Shown: positions 25,762 to 32,602 of the stretch, one piece after another | How the letters are laid out: every line of letters begins with the position of its first letter | Position numbering within the stretch: the first letter of the stretch is position 1 | Source: SSSZ01 sp036732025 | GTDB lineage: Bacteria; Pseudomonadota; Gammaproteobacteria; Burkholderiales; Rhodocyclaceae | Length of the DNA stretch: 64,000 bases | Reading direction: 5' to 3' | NCBI GenBank assembly: GCA_036732025.1 | Contig: DAINDE010000009.1 | Span: forward strand, 1 to 64,000 | Translations under genes and position numbers: made by a program | The notes under the pieces: model-generated | Database searches by the model: none | What the model saw: only the letters and a program-made list of their open reading frames with translations | What the model was told of the DNA's origin: nothing

Positions 25762-25768
25762 GGAAACC

Positions 25769-26548
25769 ATGGCGGAAAACAATGGCAACGCAAAAGACGC
25801 TGAACTGCAGGGGGAGCTGAAGAAAAAGCTGGTCAAGCGCCTGGCGGTGGCGGCGGTCCTGGTGGCGGTGCTCCTCGCCGTCCTCGCCTTCTTCGACTAC
25901 CTGGCGACGCCGGAAGAACCAGAAGAGCCGGCCACCTTCAATCGTCCCGTCCCGGTGCCGCCCCAGAAGGAGCTGACCCAGCCGGTCAAGCCGGCGGAAA
26001 GCGCCGGGGAGCCGCCCAAGGCCGAAGCGCCTGCGGCAGAACCCCCGCCGCCGCCGGTAGCGCCGGCCCCGGCCGAAACGACGCCGCCCGCGGTGGCCGC
26101 CCAGCCGGCCGTGCCGGCCAAGGAAGGGGCCCCGGCGCCGCGGATTGCGCCGTCGCGTCCAGCCCCAACCGCACCCGCCCGGGAAACGGCGCCAGCCGCC
26201 GTGCCCGAGCGCACCGAAGCGCCGGCGCCGGCAGCGGTGCCTTCCGTTCCCGACGAGGCGGCAGTTGCCGCCAAGCCGCCGGCCAGGATCACCGACCTGG
26301 CGCCCCGCCCCGCCGCCACCCTGCCGCGCCCGGCGACGGGTTACGTCCTGCAGGCGGGGGTCTTCGCCAGCGCCCAGCGGGCCGAGGAACTCCACGCCAA
26401 GCTGACCCTGAACGGCATCCCCTCCACCCTGGAGGCCCGCGTCCAGGTGGGGCCCTTCAAATCCCGCCAGGAGGCGGAAGCCGCCCGGGAAAAGATGAAG
26501 ACCCTGGGCATCGAGGCGGTGCTCATCCCCCCCGCCGGCAAGCGCTAA
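25769..26548 (+). CDS. SPOR-domain cell-envelope protein
   Basis: The 259-aa product has a short cytoplasmic start, a membrane helix at about 25-45, a periplasmic Pro/Ala-rich linker at about 48-185 and a SPOR domain at about 188-255 (TGYVLQAGVFASAQRAEELHAKL, RVQVGPFKSRQEAE). SPOR domains bind denuded peptidoglycan at division sites, as in FtsN and DedD. The layout resembles DedD. The gene overlaps the convergent TPR gene by 4 bp. Confidence 0.84.
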   Translation: MAENNGNAKDAELQGELKKKLVKRLAVAAVLVAVLLAVLAFFDYLATPEEPEEPATFNRPVPVPPQKELTQPVKPAESAGEPPKAEAPAAEPPPPPVAPAPAETTPPAVAAQPAVPAKEGAPAPRIAPSRPAPTAPARETAPAAVPERTEAPAPAAVPSVPDEAAVAAKPPARITDLAPRPAATLPRPATGYVLQAGVFASAQRAEELHAKLTLNGIPSTLEARVQVGPFKSRQEAEAAREKMKTLGIEAVLIPPAGKR

Positions 26549-26880
26549 AGCGGCTCGGCGAGTTTCTTCTCCAGGCGCTTGCGGAAGACGCCCATTTCCT
26601 TGGCCGCCTGTACGTCCCCCTTGCCGGTGGCCACCTCGATGCCCATCTCGTAGGCGGCCAGGGCCGCCCGGAGGTCGCCGGCTTCGGTCAGTGCCTTGCC
26701 CAGCAGCTTCCAGGCGGCCGAATACTGCGGATCGCGGGCCACGGCTTCGCGCAGGTAGGCCGCGGCCCGGGCGCCATCCCCGGCCTTGAGGTATTCGTTG
26801 CCGATGGAGTAGCGCAGCAAGGGGCCGTCGCGGGGGCCGCCGAGCAGTTTTTCCAGGGTGGCGATGGCGGGCGTGCTCAT
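26545..26880 (-). CDS. Small tetratricopeptide-repeat protein
   Basis: The 111-aa protein has about two TPR units (LLRYSIGNEYLKAGDGARAAAYLREAVARDP, AAWKLLGKALTEAGDLRAALAAYEMGIEVA) and a basic C-terminal helix. It has no signal peptide. A GGAGGAA site lies close upstream of the ATG. TPRs mediate protein-protein contact, and the partner is unknown. It is divergent from ridA with a 38-bp gap and convergent with the SPOR gene. Confidence 0.8.
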   Translation of the reverse strand: MSTPAIATLEKLLGGPRDGPLLRYSIGNEYLKAGDGARAAAYLREAVARDPQYSAAWKLLGKALTEAGDLRAALAAYEMGIEVATGKGDVQAAKEMGVFRKRLEKKLAEPL

Positions 26881-26918
26881 TTAACATTCCTCCGTATTCT
26901 TCTTCCTGAGACCCTACC

Positions 26919-27299
26919 ATGAGCAAAACGATCATTTCCACGCCCAACGCCCCCGCCGCCATCGGCACCTATTCCCAGGCCGTGCGGGTGTGCAATACCG
27001 TCTACATGTCCGGCCAGATCGGGCTGGACCCCGCCACCATGCAGATGGTGGACGGCATCGACGCCCAGATCGTGCGCGTCTTCGAGAACCTCAAGGCGGT
27101 GGCCGAGGCGGCCGGCGGCTCGCTGGCCGACGTGGTCAAGCTCAACGTCTTCCTCACCGACCTGGCCAATTTTGCCAAGGTGAACGAGACCATGGCCCGG
27201 TATTTCAGCGAGCCCTTCCCGGCCCGCGCCGCCGTGGGCGTCAAGGAACTGCCGCGGGGCGCCCTGGTGGAAGCCGACGCGGTAATGCACTTAGTGTAG
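26919..27299 (+). CDS. ridA: RidA/YjgF enamine-imine deaminase, C-terminus altered by a repeat
   Basis: The 126-aa product removes reactive 2-aminoacrylate and related imines made by PLP enzymes. The start ISTPNAPAAIGTYSQAVRV and the segments MSGQIGLDP, KLNVFLTDL and FPARAAVGVKELPRGALVEADAV are diagnostic, and the conserved arginine of PARAAVGV is present. The last codons (HLV) and the TAG stop lie at or inside the left arm of the hairpin element at 27292, so that element supplies the gene's end. Confidence 0.92.
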   Translation: MSKTIISTPNAPAAIGTYSQAVRVCNTVYMSGQIGLDPATMQMVDGIDAQIVRVFENLKAVAEAAGGSLADVVKLNVFLTDLANFAKVNETMARYFSEPFPARAAVGVKELPRGALVEADAVMHLV

Positions 27300-27457
27300 T
27301 GCTGCACACTATTCGGCACATAAAACCGCGCCTTTGCCCCCGTGGCGGCGTTGCAAATCCTCGCGATACCAAATGGGTATCGCTGCGGTTTGTGCCTTGC
27401 CACAAGGGCAAATGCATCGGTTTTATTAAGTGCCTCATAGCGTGCAGCACTACACTA
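27292..27457. mobile_element. MITE-like long imperfect palindrome between ridA and recG
   Basis: The 166-bp element has perfect 16-bp inverted ends, TAGTGTAGTGCTGCAC (27292-27307) and its complement (27442-27457). The arms keep pairing inward with mismatches to a perfect 8-bp inner stem GCGATACC/GGTATCGC around AAATG (27371-27375). It encodes no protein. The TA at each outer edge could be a TA target duplication as made by IS630/Tc1-type transposases. It provides the ridA stop codon and ends 5 bp before the recG ATG. Confidence 0.75.
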
Positions 27458-27462
27458 GCCAC

Positions 27463-29502
27463 ATGACGGCAGCGGGGGCGCCCGCTCCCATCCCGGCCTC
27501 GGAGGCCCTGCGCAGGAAGCTCGCCAAGCTGGGGCTGCATACGGTGGATGACCTGGTCGTCCATCTGCCCCTGCGCTACGAGGACGAAACCCGCATCGTG
27601 CCGGTGGCCGAAGCGCCCTGGGGTGAGCCGGTGCAGGTTGAGGTCACGGTGCTGTCCAGCGAGGTGCAGTTCCGGCCCCGCCGCCAGCTCGTGGTGCGCG
27701 CCCGGGACGCCAGCGGCGAAATCTGGCTGCGCTTCTTCAGCTTCTACCCCAACCAGAAGGCGATGCTGGCCGAGGGGGCACGCATCCGCGCCTTCGGCGA
27801 AGTGCGCAGCGGCTTCTTCGGCGCCGAGATGGTCCATCCTCGCTTCCACGCCGCCGGCGAAGGCGAGCCCCTGCCGGAAGGACTGACCCCCATCTACCCG
27901 ACCACTGCGGGCGTCGGCCCGGCCACCCTGCGCAAGCTCATCGGCCAAGCCCTGGCTGCCGCCGATCTGGCTGACACGGTGGATGAAGCGGCCCGCCACC
28001 GCCTGCACCTGCCGGGTTTCGCCCGCAGCCTCAGGTTCCTGCATGCCCCGCCGCCGGGCACGGCCCTCAACGCCCTGCTTTCCCGCAATCACCCGGCCTG
28101 GTTGCGGGTGAAGTTCGACGAAGTCCTGGCCCAGCAGCTTTCCCTGCGCCGAGCCTACCGGGCCCGGCGGGAGCAGGGGGCGCCGTCCCTGGTGCCGGCG
28201 GACGATCTCGCCGGCCGCCTGCGGGCGGCGCTGCCCTTTGGCCTGACGGACGCACAGCACCGGGCCGTGGCCGAGATCGCCGCCGACCTGGCGCGGCCCT
28301 ATCCCATGCAGCGCCTCCTGCAGGGCGATGTCGGCAGCGGCAAGACCATCGTCGCCGCCCTGGCCGCCTGCCAGGCCATCGCCGCCGGCTGGCAGGCTGC
28401 CTTCATGGCCCCCACCGAAATCCTCGCCGAGCAGCACTACCTGAAACTCAAGGCCTGGCTTGAACCGCTGGGCGTTCAGGTGGCCTGGCTCTCCGGCAGC
28501 CTCAAGGCGGCGGCCAAGCGGACCCAGCAGGCCAGGGCGGCGGCGGGCGCCCAACTGGTGGTGGGCACCCACGCCCTCATCCAGGACACCGTCGATTTCG
28601 CCCGCCTGGGCCTGGCCATCGTGGACGAGCAGCACCGCTTCGGCGTTGCCCAGCGCCTGGCCCTGCGCAAGAAGGGCGGCAACCCGCACCAGCTCATGAT
28701 GTCGGCGACGCCCATCCCGCGCACCCTGGCCATGAGCTATTACGCGGACCTCGACGTCACTGTCCTCGACGAGTTGCCGCCCGGGCGCACCCCGGTCAAG
28801 ACCCGCCTGGTGGCCGACAGCCGCCGGGACGACGTGGTGGGCTTCGTCGACAAGCATGTGGCCGAGGGCCGCCAAGCCTACTGGGTATGCCCCCTGATCG
28901 AAGAGTCGGAGGCCCTGCAGCTGCAGACCGCCCAGGACACCTACGCTCACCTGCAGGAAGACTTGCCCGGGCTGGCCATCGGTCTCGTCCATGGCCGCCT
29001 GAAGGCCGACGAGAAGCAGGCCACCATGGCCGCCTTCGCCGCCGGCGCCATTGACGTGCTGGTGGCGACGACGGTGATCGAAGTGGGGGTGGACGTGCCC
29101 AACGCTAGCCTCATGGTCATCGAGCATGCCGAGCGCTTCGGCCTTTCCCAGTTGCACCAGTTGCGGGGGCGGGTGGGGCGCGGGGCGCACGAATCGACCT
29201 GCGTCCTGCTCTACGCCCAGCCCCTGTCGGAGACGGCGCGGCAGCGCCTCAAGATCATCTTCGAGAACACCGACGGCTTCGAGATCGCCCGCCAGGACCT
29301 GCAATTGCGGGGGCCGGGGGAATTCGTCGGCAGCCGCCAGAGCGGCGTGCCCCTGCTGCGCTACGCCGATCTGGAACTGGACGCCGACCTGGTTTCCGCC
29401 GCCCGGGAGGTGGCGGAAACCATGCTCGACCAGGCGCCGGAACAGGCCGAACGCCACCTGCAGCGCTGGCTCGGCTCCCGCCAGGAACTCCTCAAGTCCT
29501 GA
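27463..29502 (+). CDS. recG: ATP-dependent DNA helicase RecG
   Basis: The 679-aa helicase (E. coli 693) remodels stalled forks and Holliday junctions. The wedge/OB region comes first (LPLRYEDETRI). The helicase motifs then follow: Walker A GDVGSGKT, motif II VDEQHRFG, SATPIPRTLAMSYY, TTVIEVGVDVPNA and QLRGRVGRG. The ATG at 27463 has no recognisable ribosome binding site, because the hairpin element occupies the upstream bases. A GTG at 27430 inside that element would add 11 residues. The 3' end overlaps the convergent hydrolase by 11 bp. Confidence 0.93.
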   Translation: MTAAGAPAPIPASEALRRKLAKLGLHTVDDLVVHLPLRYEDETRIVPVAEAPWGEPVQVEVTVLSSEVQFRPRRQLVVRARDASGEIWLRFFSFYPNQKAMLAEGARIRAFGEVRSGFFGAEMVHPRFHAAGEGEPLPEGLTPIYPTTAGVGPATLRKLIGQALAAADLADTVDEAARHRLHLPGFARSLRFLHAPPPGTALNALLSRNHPAWLRVKFDEVLAQQLSLRRAYRARREQGAPSLVPADDLAGRLRAALPFGLTDAQHRAVAEIAADLARPYPMQRLLQGDVGSGKTIVAALAACQAIAAGWQAAFMAPTEILAEQHYLKLKAWLEPLGVQVAWLSGSLKAAAKRTQQARAAAGAQLVVGTHALIQDTVDFARLGLAIVDEQHRFGVAQRLALRKKGGNPHQLMMSATPIPRTLAMSYYADLDVTVLDELPPGRTPVKTRLVADSRRDDVVGFVDKHVAEGRQAYWVCPLIEESEALQLQTAQDTYAHLQEDLPGLAIGLVHGRLKADEKQATMAAFAAGAIDVLVATTVIEVGVDVPNASLMVIEHAERFGLSQLHQLRGRVGRGAHESTCVLLYAQPLSETARQRLKIIFENTDGFEIARQDLQLRGPGEFVGSRQSGVPLLRYADLELDADLVSAAREVAETMLDQAPEQAERHLQRWLGSRQELLKS

Positions 29503-30358
29503 AGAAATCCTCGATCAGCCGTGCGGTGGCTTCCGGCTGGTCGTGGTGCAGCATGTGGCCGGCATCGTCGATCCAGCATTCCTCGACCTGGGCGAAGCAG
29601 GCCCGGCGGGCTTCCCAGTCGCCGGGGCGGGCGGCGAATTCCCTGACCACCCAGGATTCCCGCCCGGCCACCCAGCGTACCGGGCAGGTGACGCGGCGCC
29701 AGACGGCCATGGATTCATCGAGCTGGAAGAGGTAGGGGCCCGGGGCCTTGTGCCAGGGGTCGCCGTTCCACACCACGCCGCCGTCGGCCTCCCGCGCCAG
29801 GTGCTCGGCCAGGAAGGAGGCCCGCTCCGCGGTCAGAAAACGGTCGTCGCGCAGCAAGCGGGCGGCGAAGGCGGCGCGATCGGCATAGACGTGCATGCGG
29901 GGCGGCGACGGCAGTGCCGCCAGCCACTTGCGGAAGCGTTCCGGGGCCATGTCGGGTGTCGACGGGGCAATGCCGAAACCTTCCAGACTGACGACGCCCG
30001 CCACCCGGTCCGGGCGGATGCCGCCATAGAGGCAGGCAACGATGCCGCCCATGCTGTGCCCGGCCAGGCGGGCTGGCTCCTGGGGGGAGTAGTGGTGCAG
30101 CAGGCCGTCCAGGTCGGCCACATGGTCTGCGAAGTAGTAGGGCCGGTGCAGCCATTGGGACAGGCCGAAGCCCCGCCAGTCGGGGGCGATGACATTCCAC
30201 TTTCGGGCCAGGGCATCCACGGTGAATTGGAAGGAAGCGGAAACATCCATCCAGCCGTGCAGCAGGAAGAGGGCGGGGGCGGCCGGATCGCCCCAGTGCC
30301 GGACGTGCAGGCGGATGAAGGGCAGATCGAGGAATTCGGAACGGGAAGCGGCGGGCAT
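29492..30358 (-). CDS. Alpha/beta-hydrolase fold enzyme
   Basis: The 288-aa product has the oxyanion-hole region FLLHGWMD, nucleophile elbow GHSMGG, and a late catalytic His in DDAGHMLHHDQPE. It resembles soluble esterases and haloalkane/epoxide-hydrolase-like proteins. The substrate cannot be told from sequence. It has no signal peptide. The start MPAASRSEF at 30358 is preferred over an upstream ATG at 30463 inside the hairpin region. Confidence 0.85.
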   Translation of the reverse strand: MPAASRSEFLDLPFIRLHVRHWGDPAAPALFLLHGWMDVSASFQFTVDALARKWNVIAPDWRGFGLSQWLHRPYYFADHVADLDGLLHHYSPQEPARLAGHSMGGIVACLYGGIRPDRVAGVVSLEGFGIAPSTPDMAPERFRKWLAALPSPPRMHVYADRAAFAARLLRDDRFLTAERASFLAEHLAREADGGVVWNGDPWHKAPGPYLFQLDESMAVWRRVTCPVRWVAGRESWVVREFAARPGDWEARRACFAQVEECWIDDAGHMLHHDQPEATARLIEDFFRT

Positions 30359-30424
30359 GGGGAGGCGGGAGGGGGCTCGGCAATAACGATAGCACCGCCC
30401 CGGCAAGTTTTCCCGGCCCTGAAA

Positions 30425-30596
30425 AGGCGGAAGCCCCGGATTGGGGGAACCCGGGGCTTCCATGGCGACCGTTTTTTGGGGGGAGGGGAACGGTCGCCGA
30501 GGGGGGAGGTTACAGGCCGAAATGCTTGCGGGACGCGGCGAGGAATGCTTCGATCACTTGCTCGTCCAGGTCTGCGGGGCCTGTGTTGTTCGGCAT
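30425..30596 (-). ncRNA. Candidate small RNA with two C-rich-loop hairpins
   Basis: On the - strand a promoter is followed by a 28-codon ORF and two perfect hairpins. Hairpin 1 has arms 30464-30473/30489-30498 (10 bp), with loop CCCCTCCCCCCAAAA in the - strand sense. Hairpin 2 has arms 30429-30439/30451-30461 (11 bp), loop GTTCCCCCAAT, followed by TTTT. Another CCTCCCCCCT lies before hairpin 1. The loops are complementary to Shine-Dalgarno sequences, as in the alphaproteobacterial CcaF1/Cuckoo RNAs. The transcript would be about 170 nt and end 67 bp before the hydrolase gene. Confidence 0.5.
30510..30596 (-). CDS. Possible 28-aa leaderless small protein
   Basis: The ORF MPNNTGPADLDEQVIEAFLA... 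ends ASRKHFGL and would form one amphipathic helix. It has no ribosome binding site, but its ATG lies 6 bp after a TATCTT -10, so a leaderless mRNA is expected. I do not recognise the family. It could be a leader peptide, a small protein processed together with the downstream hairpins, or chance. Confidence 0.4.
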   Translation of the reverse strand: MPNNTGPADLDEQVIEAFLAASRKHFGL

Positions 30597-30602
30597 GGGT
30601 AG

Positions 30603-30631
30603 AAGATAAGGGCGGGGCGCGCCAGGTTCAA
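30603..30631 (-). promoter_or_regulatory. Promoter of the small RNA/28-aa ORF
   Basis: Reading the - strand, TTGAAC (30626-30631) and TATCTT (30603-30608) are spaced by exactly 17 bp. The predicted start of transcription falls at the ATG of the 28-codon ORF. Each hexamer matches the sigma70 consensus at four of six positions. Confidence 0.5.
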
Positions 30632-30735
30632 GTAACGGTTTGCAACAGCGTGTAGCAGGCGGTAAGCGGGGCCGCCCGCGCCGCATTTCCCCGGCTTCGT
30701 GATAGCCTAACGGCCTTCGTTCCATCCATTTGATC

Positions 30736-31176
30736 ATGACTTCTCCCGACCAGAAACCTGCCTCCTCCCCGTCGGCCCGGACCTTCCTCAAGACGCTCCA
30801 TGAACAGTACCCGGTACTGCGCGACCACCTGCCCCTGGCCATCGGCATCGACAAGCAAATCCTGGCGCAGCAGCCTGACATCGACCGCAAGATGCTGCGC
30901 CAGGCCATGCGCTTCCACACCAGCTCCACCCGCTACCTCAAGGAAATGCAGGTAGCGACGGTCCGCCACGGCCTGGATGGCCAGCCGGCCGACCCGGTGA
31001 CCGACGAACAGCGTCAGCATGCTGCCGAACTGCTGCGGGAGCGTTTCAAGAAGGTTGCCGAACAGCGTCGCGCCGAGGAAGCGGCAAAGAAAGCCGAGGC
31101 AGCCGCCCAGCAGGCCGAGGCACGGCGCCAGGAGAAACTGGGACAGTTGGCTGCCAAGTTCGGCCGGCGCGCCTGA
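30736..31176 (+). CDS. ProQ/FinO-domain RNA chaperone
   Basis: The 146-aa protein has a FinO-like domain at about 13-105 (ARTFLKTLHEQYPVLRD, PLAIGIDKQIL, MRFHTSSTRYLKEM). A Lys/Ala/Glu/Gln-rich helical tail follows. ProQ proteins bind structured small RNAs and mRNA 3' ends and stabilise them. The ATG at 30736 is taken, though a TTG two codons earlier is possible. It is divergent from the candidate small RNA, with 105 bp between the promoter of that RNA and this start. Confidence 0.88.
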   Translation: MTSPDQKPASSPSARTFLKTLHEQYPVLRDHLPLAIGIDKQILAQQPDIDRKMLRQAMRFHTSSTRYLKEMQVATVRHGLDGQPADPVTDEQRQHAAELLRERFKKVAEQRRAEEAAKKAEAAAQQAEARRQEKLGQLAAKFGRRA

Positions 31177-31280
31177 TCGTTTCCCGGAGAAACTGTGCGG
31201 GCGATGCGAAAGGCATTTCCCGGCCGGCATAAAAACACTACAATCGGTACGGTTTATTGCTTCCCGGGAGGTTGGCGATC

Positions 31281-32132
31281 ATGGGCATGCTGGACCGTCT
31301 GACGCAGACACTGCGGGCGCAGGGAGCCTTCCCTGGCAGGCACCGCTGTCTTGACCTGGTGCGCGATACCCTCGGCCCGGCGCTGGCCTCGGCGCCGGAA
31401 TTCGAAACCATTCTCGGTCCGGCCCTGGACTTCGCGCTGGAATATTTCGAGGGCCAGATCGAAGCGATTCCCGGTCCCTTCCCCATCGCCACCGCCGCTC
31501 ACGCCGGCGATCCTTTCCTGGCGGCGCTCTTCCCCGCGCGGGAGGACATCATGGCTGCCTTCGGCCGCAGCGTCGAAGTCAAGAACTTCCTGCCGACGCT
31601 GGCGCGGGACGGGCACGCCTGCGTCCACGCCCTGCTCGGCGTGCGCCGCAGGGCGGACGGTGAGCGGCAGCTTTTCGCCGACCATACCCTCCGCAACCTG
31701 GCGCCGACCCATCGTTTCGCCCGGGAGAGCCTCGCCCGCTCGGCCCTGGCGCGCCTCCTCAACGGGTTCCGCGACCATGTGGACCGTCGCCGGCAACAGG
31801 ACAAGCTGTCGCGGATCGAATGGGACATGGGCAACCTCATCCCCGCCGCCGCCGCGCCGGCGGTTGCCCGGGAGTTCGCGGCGGGCGGGGACGATCTGGC
31901 ACCGGCCCGGCTGGTCCGGGATCTGGCGGCATGGCTGCACGATCCGGCATGCGTCCTGCAGATTGGGGAGGGCGTGGCCGTTGCCGCCGGCGAAGGCAAT
32001 GTCCGCCGGCTGCCCGCCCTGCGCTGCGCCGATCGCCGGCAGTGGATCGTCTGCCACGTTGAACTGAGCGTGGCCGAGGCGCTGCACGCCATCGCCGCGG
32101 AGTCCAGGGTGCATCGTTACATCTTCATCTGA
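31281..32132 (+). CDS. Protein of unknown function, 283 aa
   Basis: I do not recognise this family. It is soluble with no signal peptide or membrane helix, rich in Ala, Arg and Leu, and starts MGMLDRLTQTLRAQGAFPGR. It has conserved-looking patches NFLPTLARDGHACVHALLGVRRR and CADRRQWIVCHVELSVAEAL. Codon use matches the neighbours, so it is a resident gene. A TACAAT -10-like site (31239-31244) with a weak TTTCCC -35 at 17 bp lies upstream, and a GGGAGG site precedes the ATG. It stands alone between proQ and arsR. Confidence 0.72.
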   Translation: MGMLDRLTQTLRAQGAFPGRHRCLDLVRDTLGPALASAPEFETILGPALDFALEYFEGQIEAIPGPFPIATAAHAGDPFLAALFPAREDIMAAFGRSVEVKNFLPTLARDGHACVHALLGVRRRADGERQLFADHTLRNLAPTHRFARESLARSALARLLNGFRDHVDRRRQQDKLSRIEWDMGNLIPAAAAPAVAREFAAGGDDLAPARLVRDLAAWLHDPACVLQIGEGVAVAAGEGNVRRLPALRCADRRQWIVCHVELSVAEALHAIAAESRVHRYIFI

Positions 32133-32159
32133 GTTGCCATCTCCCTTGGGCGTGGGCAC

Positions 32160-32198
32160 TTGACAACTCATGTCGATATAACTACGATTATCGACATG
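32160..32198 (+). promoter_or_regulatory. arsR promoter with embedded operator palindrome
   Basis: A consensus TTGACA -35 (32160-32165) and TACGAT -10 (32183-32188) are spaced by 17 bp. CATGTCGATA (32169-32178) and TATCGACATG (32189-32198) form a perfect 10-bp inverted repeat around the -10. A repressor bound there would block RNA polymerase. The right arm contains the ATG of arsR, about 8 bp after the -10, so transcript and coding sequence begin at nearly the same base. Confidence 0.72.
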
Positions 32199-32507
32199 AA
32201 GTCCGACTACAGCCGCGCCCTCCCTGCCGAATGGAAACCCATGTCCAAGGTGTTCACCGCCCTGGGCGACGAGCATCGGCAGCGCATCCTGCTACTTTTC
32301 GAGGCTGGGGAGCGGCTCAACGTCGGGCAGATCGCCGAGGTGTCCACCCTTACCCGCTCCACCGTCTCCCACCACCTCAAGATCCTGCGCGAGGCCGAGG
32401 TGCTGGCTTCCGAGAAGATCGGCAAGGAGGTCTGGTTCTGGATCAACCGGTCCTATCTGGAGGAAGTGCTGGGCAACGTGCTGGACTACGTGCGGGAAAG
32501 CGCCTGA
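32196..32507 (+). CDS. ArsR-family transcriptional repressor
   Basis: The 103-aa winged-helix protein has TALGDEHRQRILLLFE, the recognition helix region LTRSTVSHHLKILREAEVLASE and the wing KIGKEVWFWINR. No cysteine pair (CxC) is present, so it does not use the classical ArsR/SmtB alpha3 metal site, and its signal is unknown. The ATG at 32196 fits a leaderless mRNA, while the ATG at 32241 is an alternative with a weak GGAAA site. It probably represses itself and perhaps the lipid gene that follows. Confidence 0.87.
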   Translation: MKSDYSRALPAEWKPMSKVFTALGDEHRQRILLLFEAGERLNVGQIAEVSTLTRSTVSHHLKILREAEVLASEKIGKEVWFWINRSYLEEVLGNVLDYVRESA

Positions 32508-32530
32508 AATTTTTTTTTGTTCAAATATAT

Positions 32531-32550
32531 CGAAATACGTATGTATATCG
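32531..32550. promoter_or_regulatory. AT-rich imperfect palindrome upstream of the aas-like gene
   Basis: CGAAATACGTATGTATATCG equals its reverse complement at 16 of 20 positions. It lies in an AT-rich 95-bp gap that stands out from the GC-rich surroundings. TATAGT at 32574-32579 could be a -10 for the next gene. The palindrome may be a second repressor site, although its arms are not identical to those of the arsR operator. Confidence 0.4.
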
Positions 32551-32602
32551 TTACTTATGTGGAATGCTTCGTTTATAGTGCCGACGGGAGGGAATTGACC
32601 GT

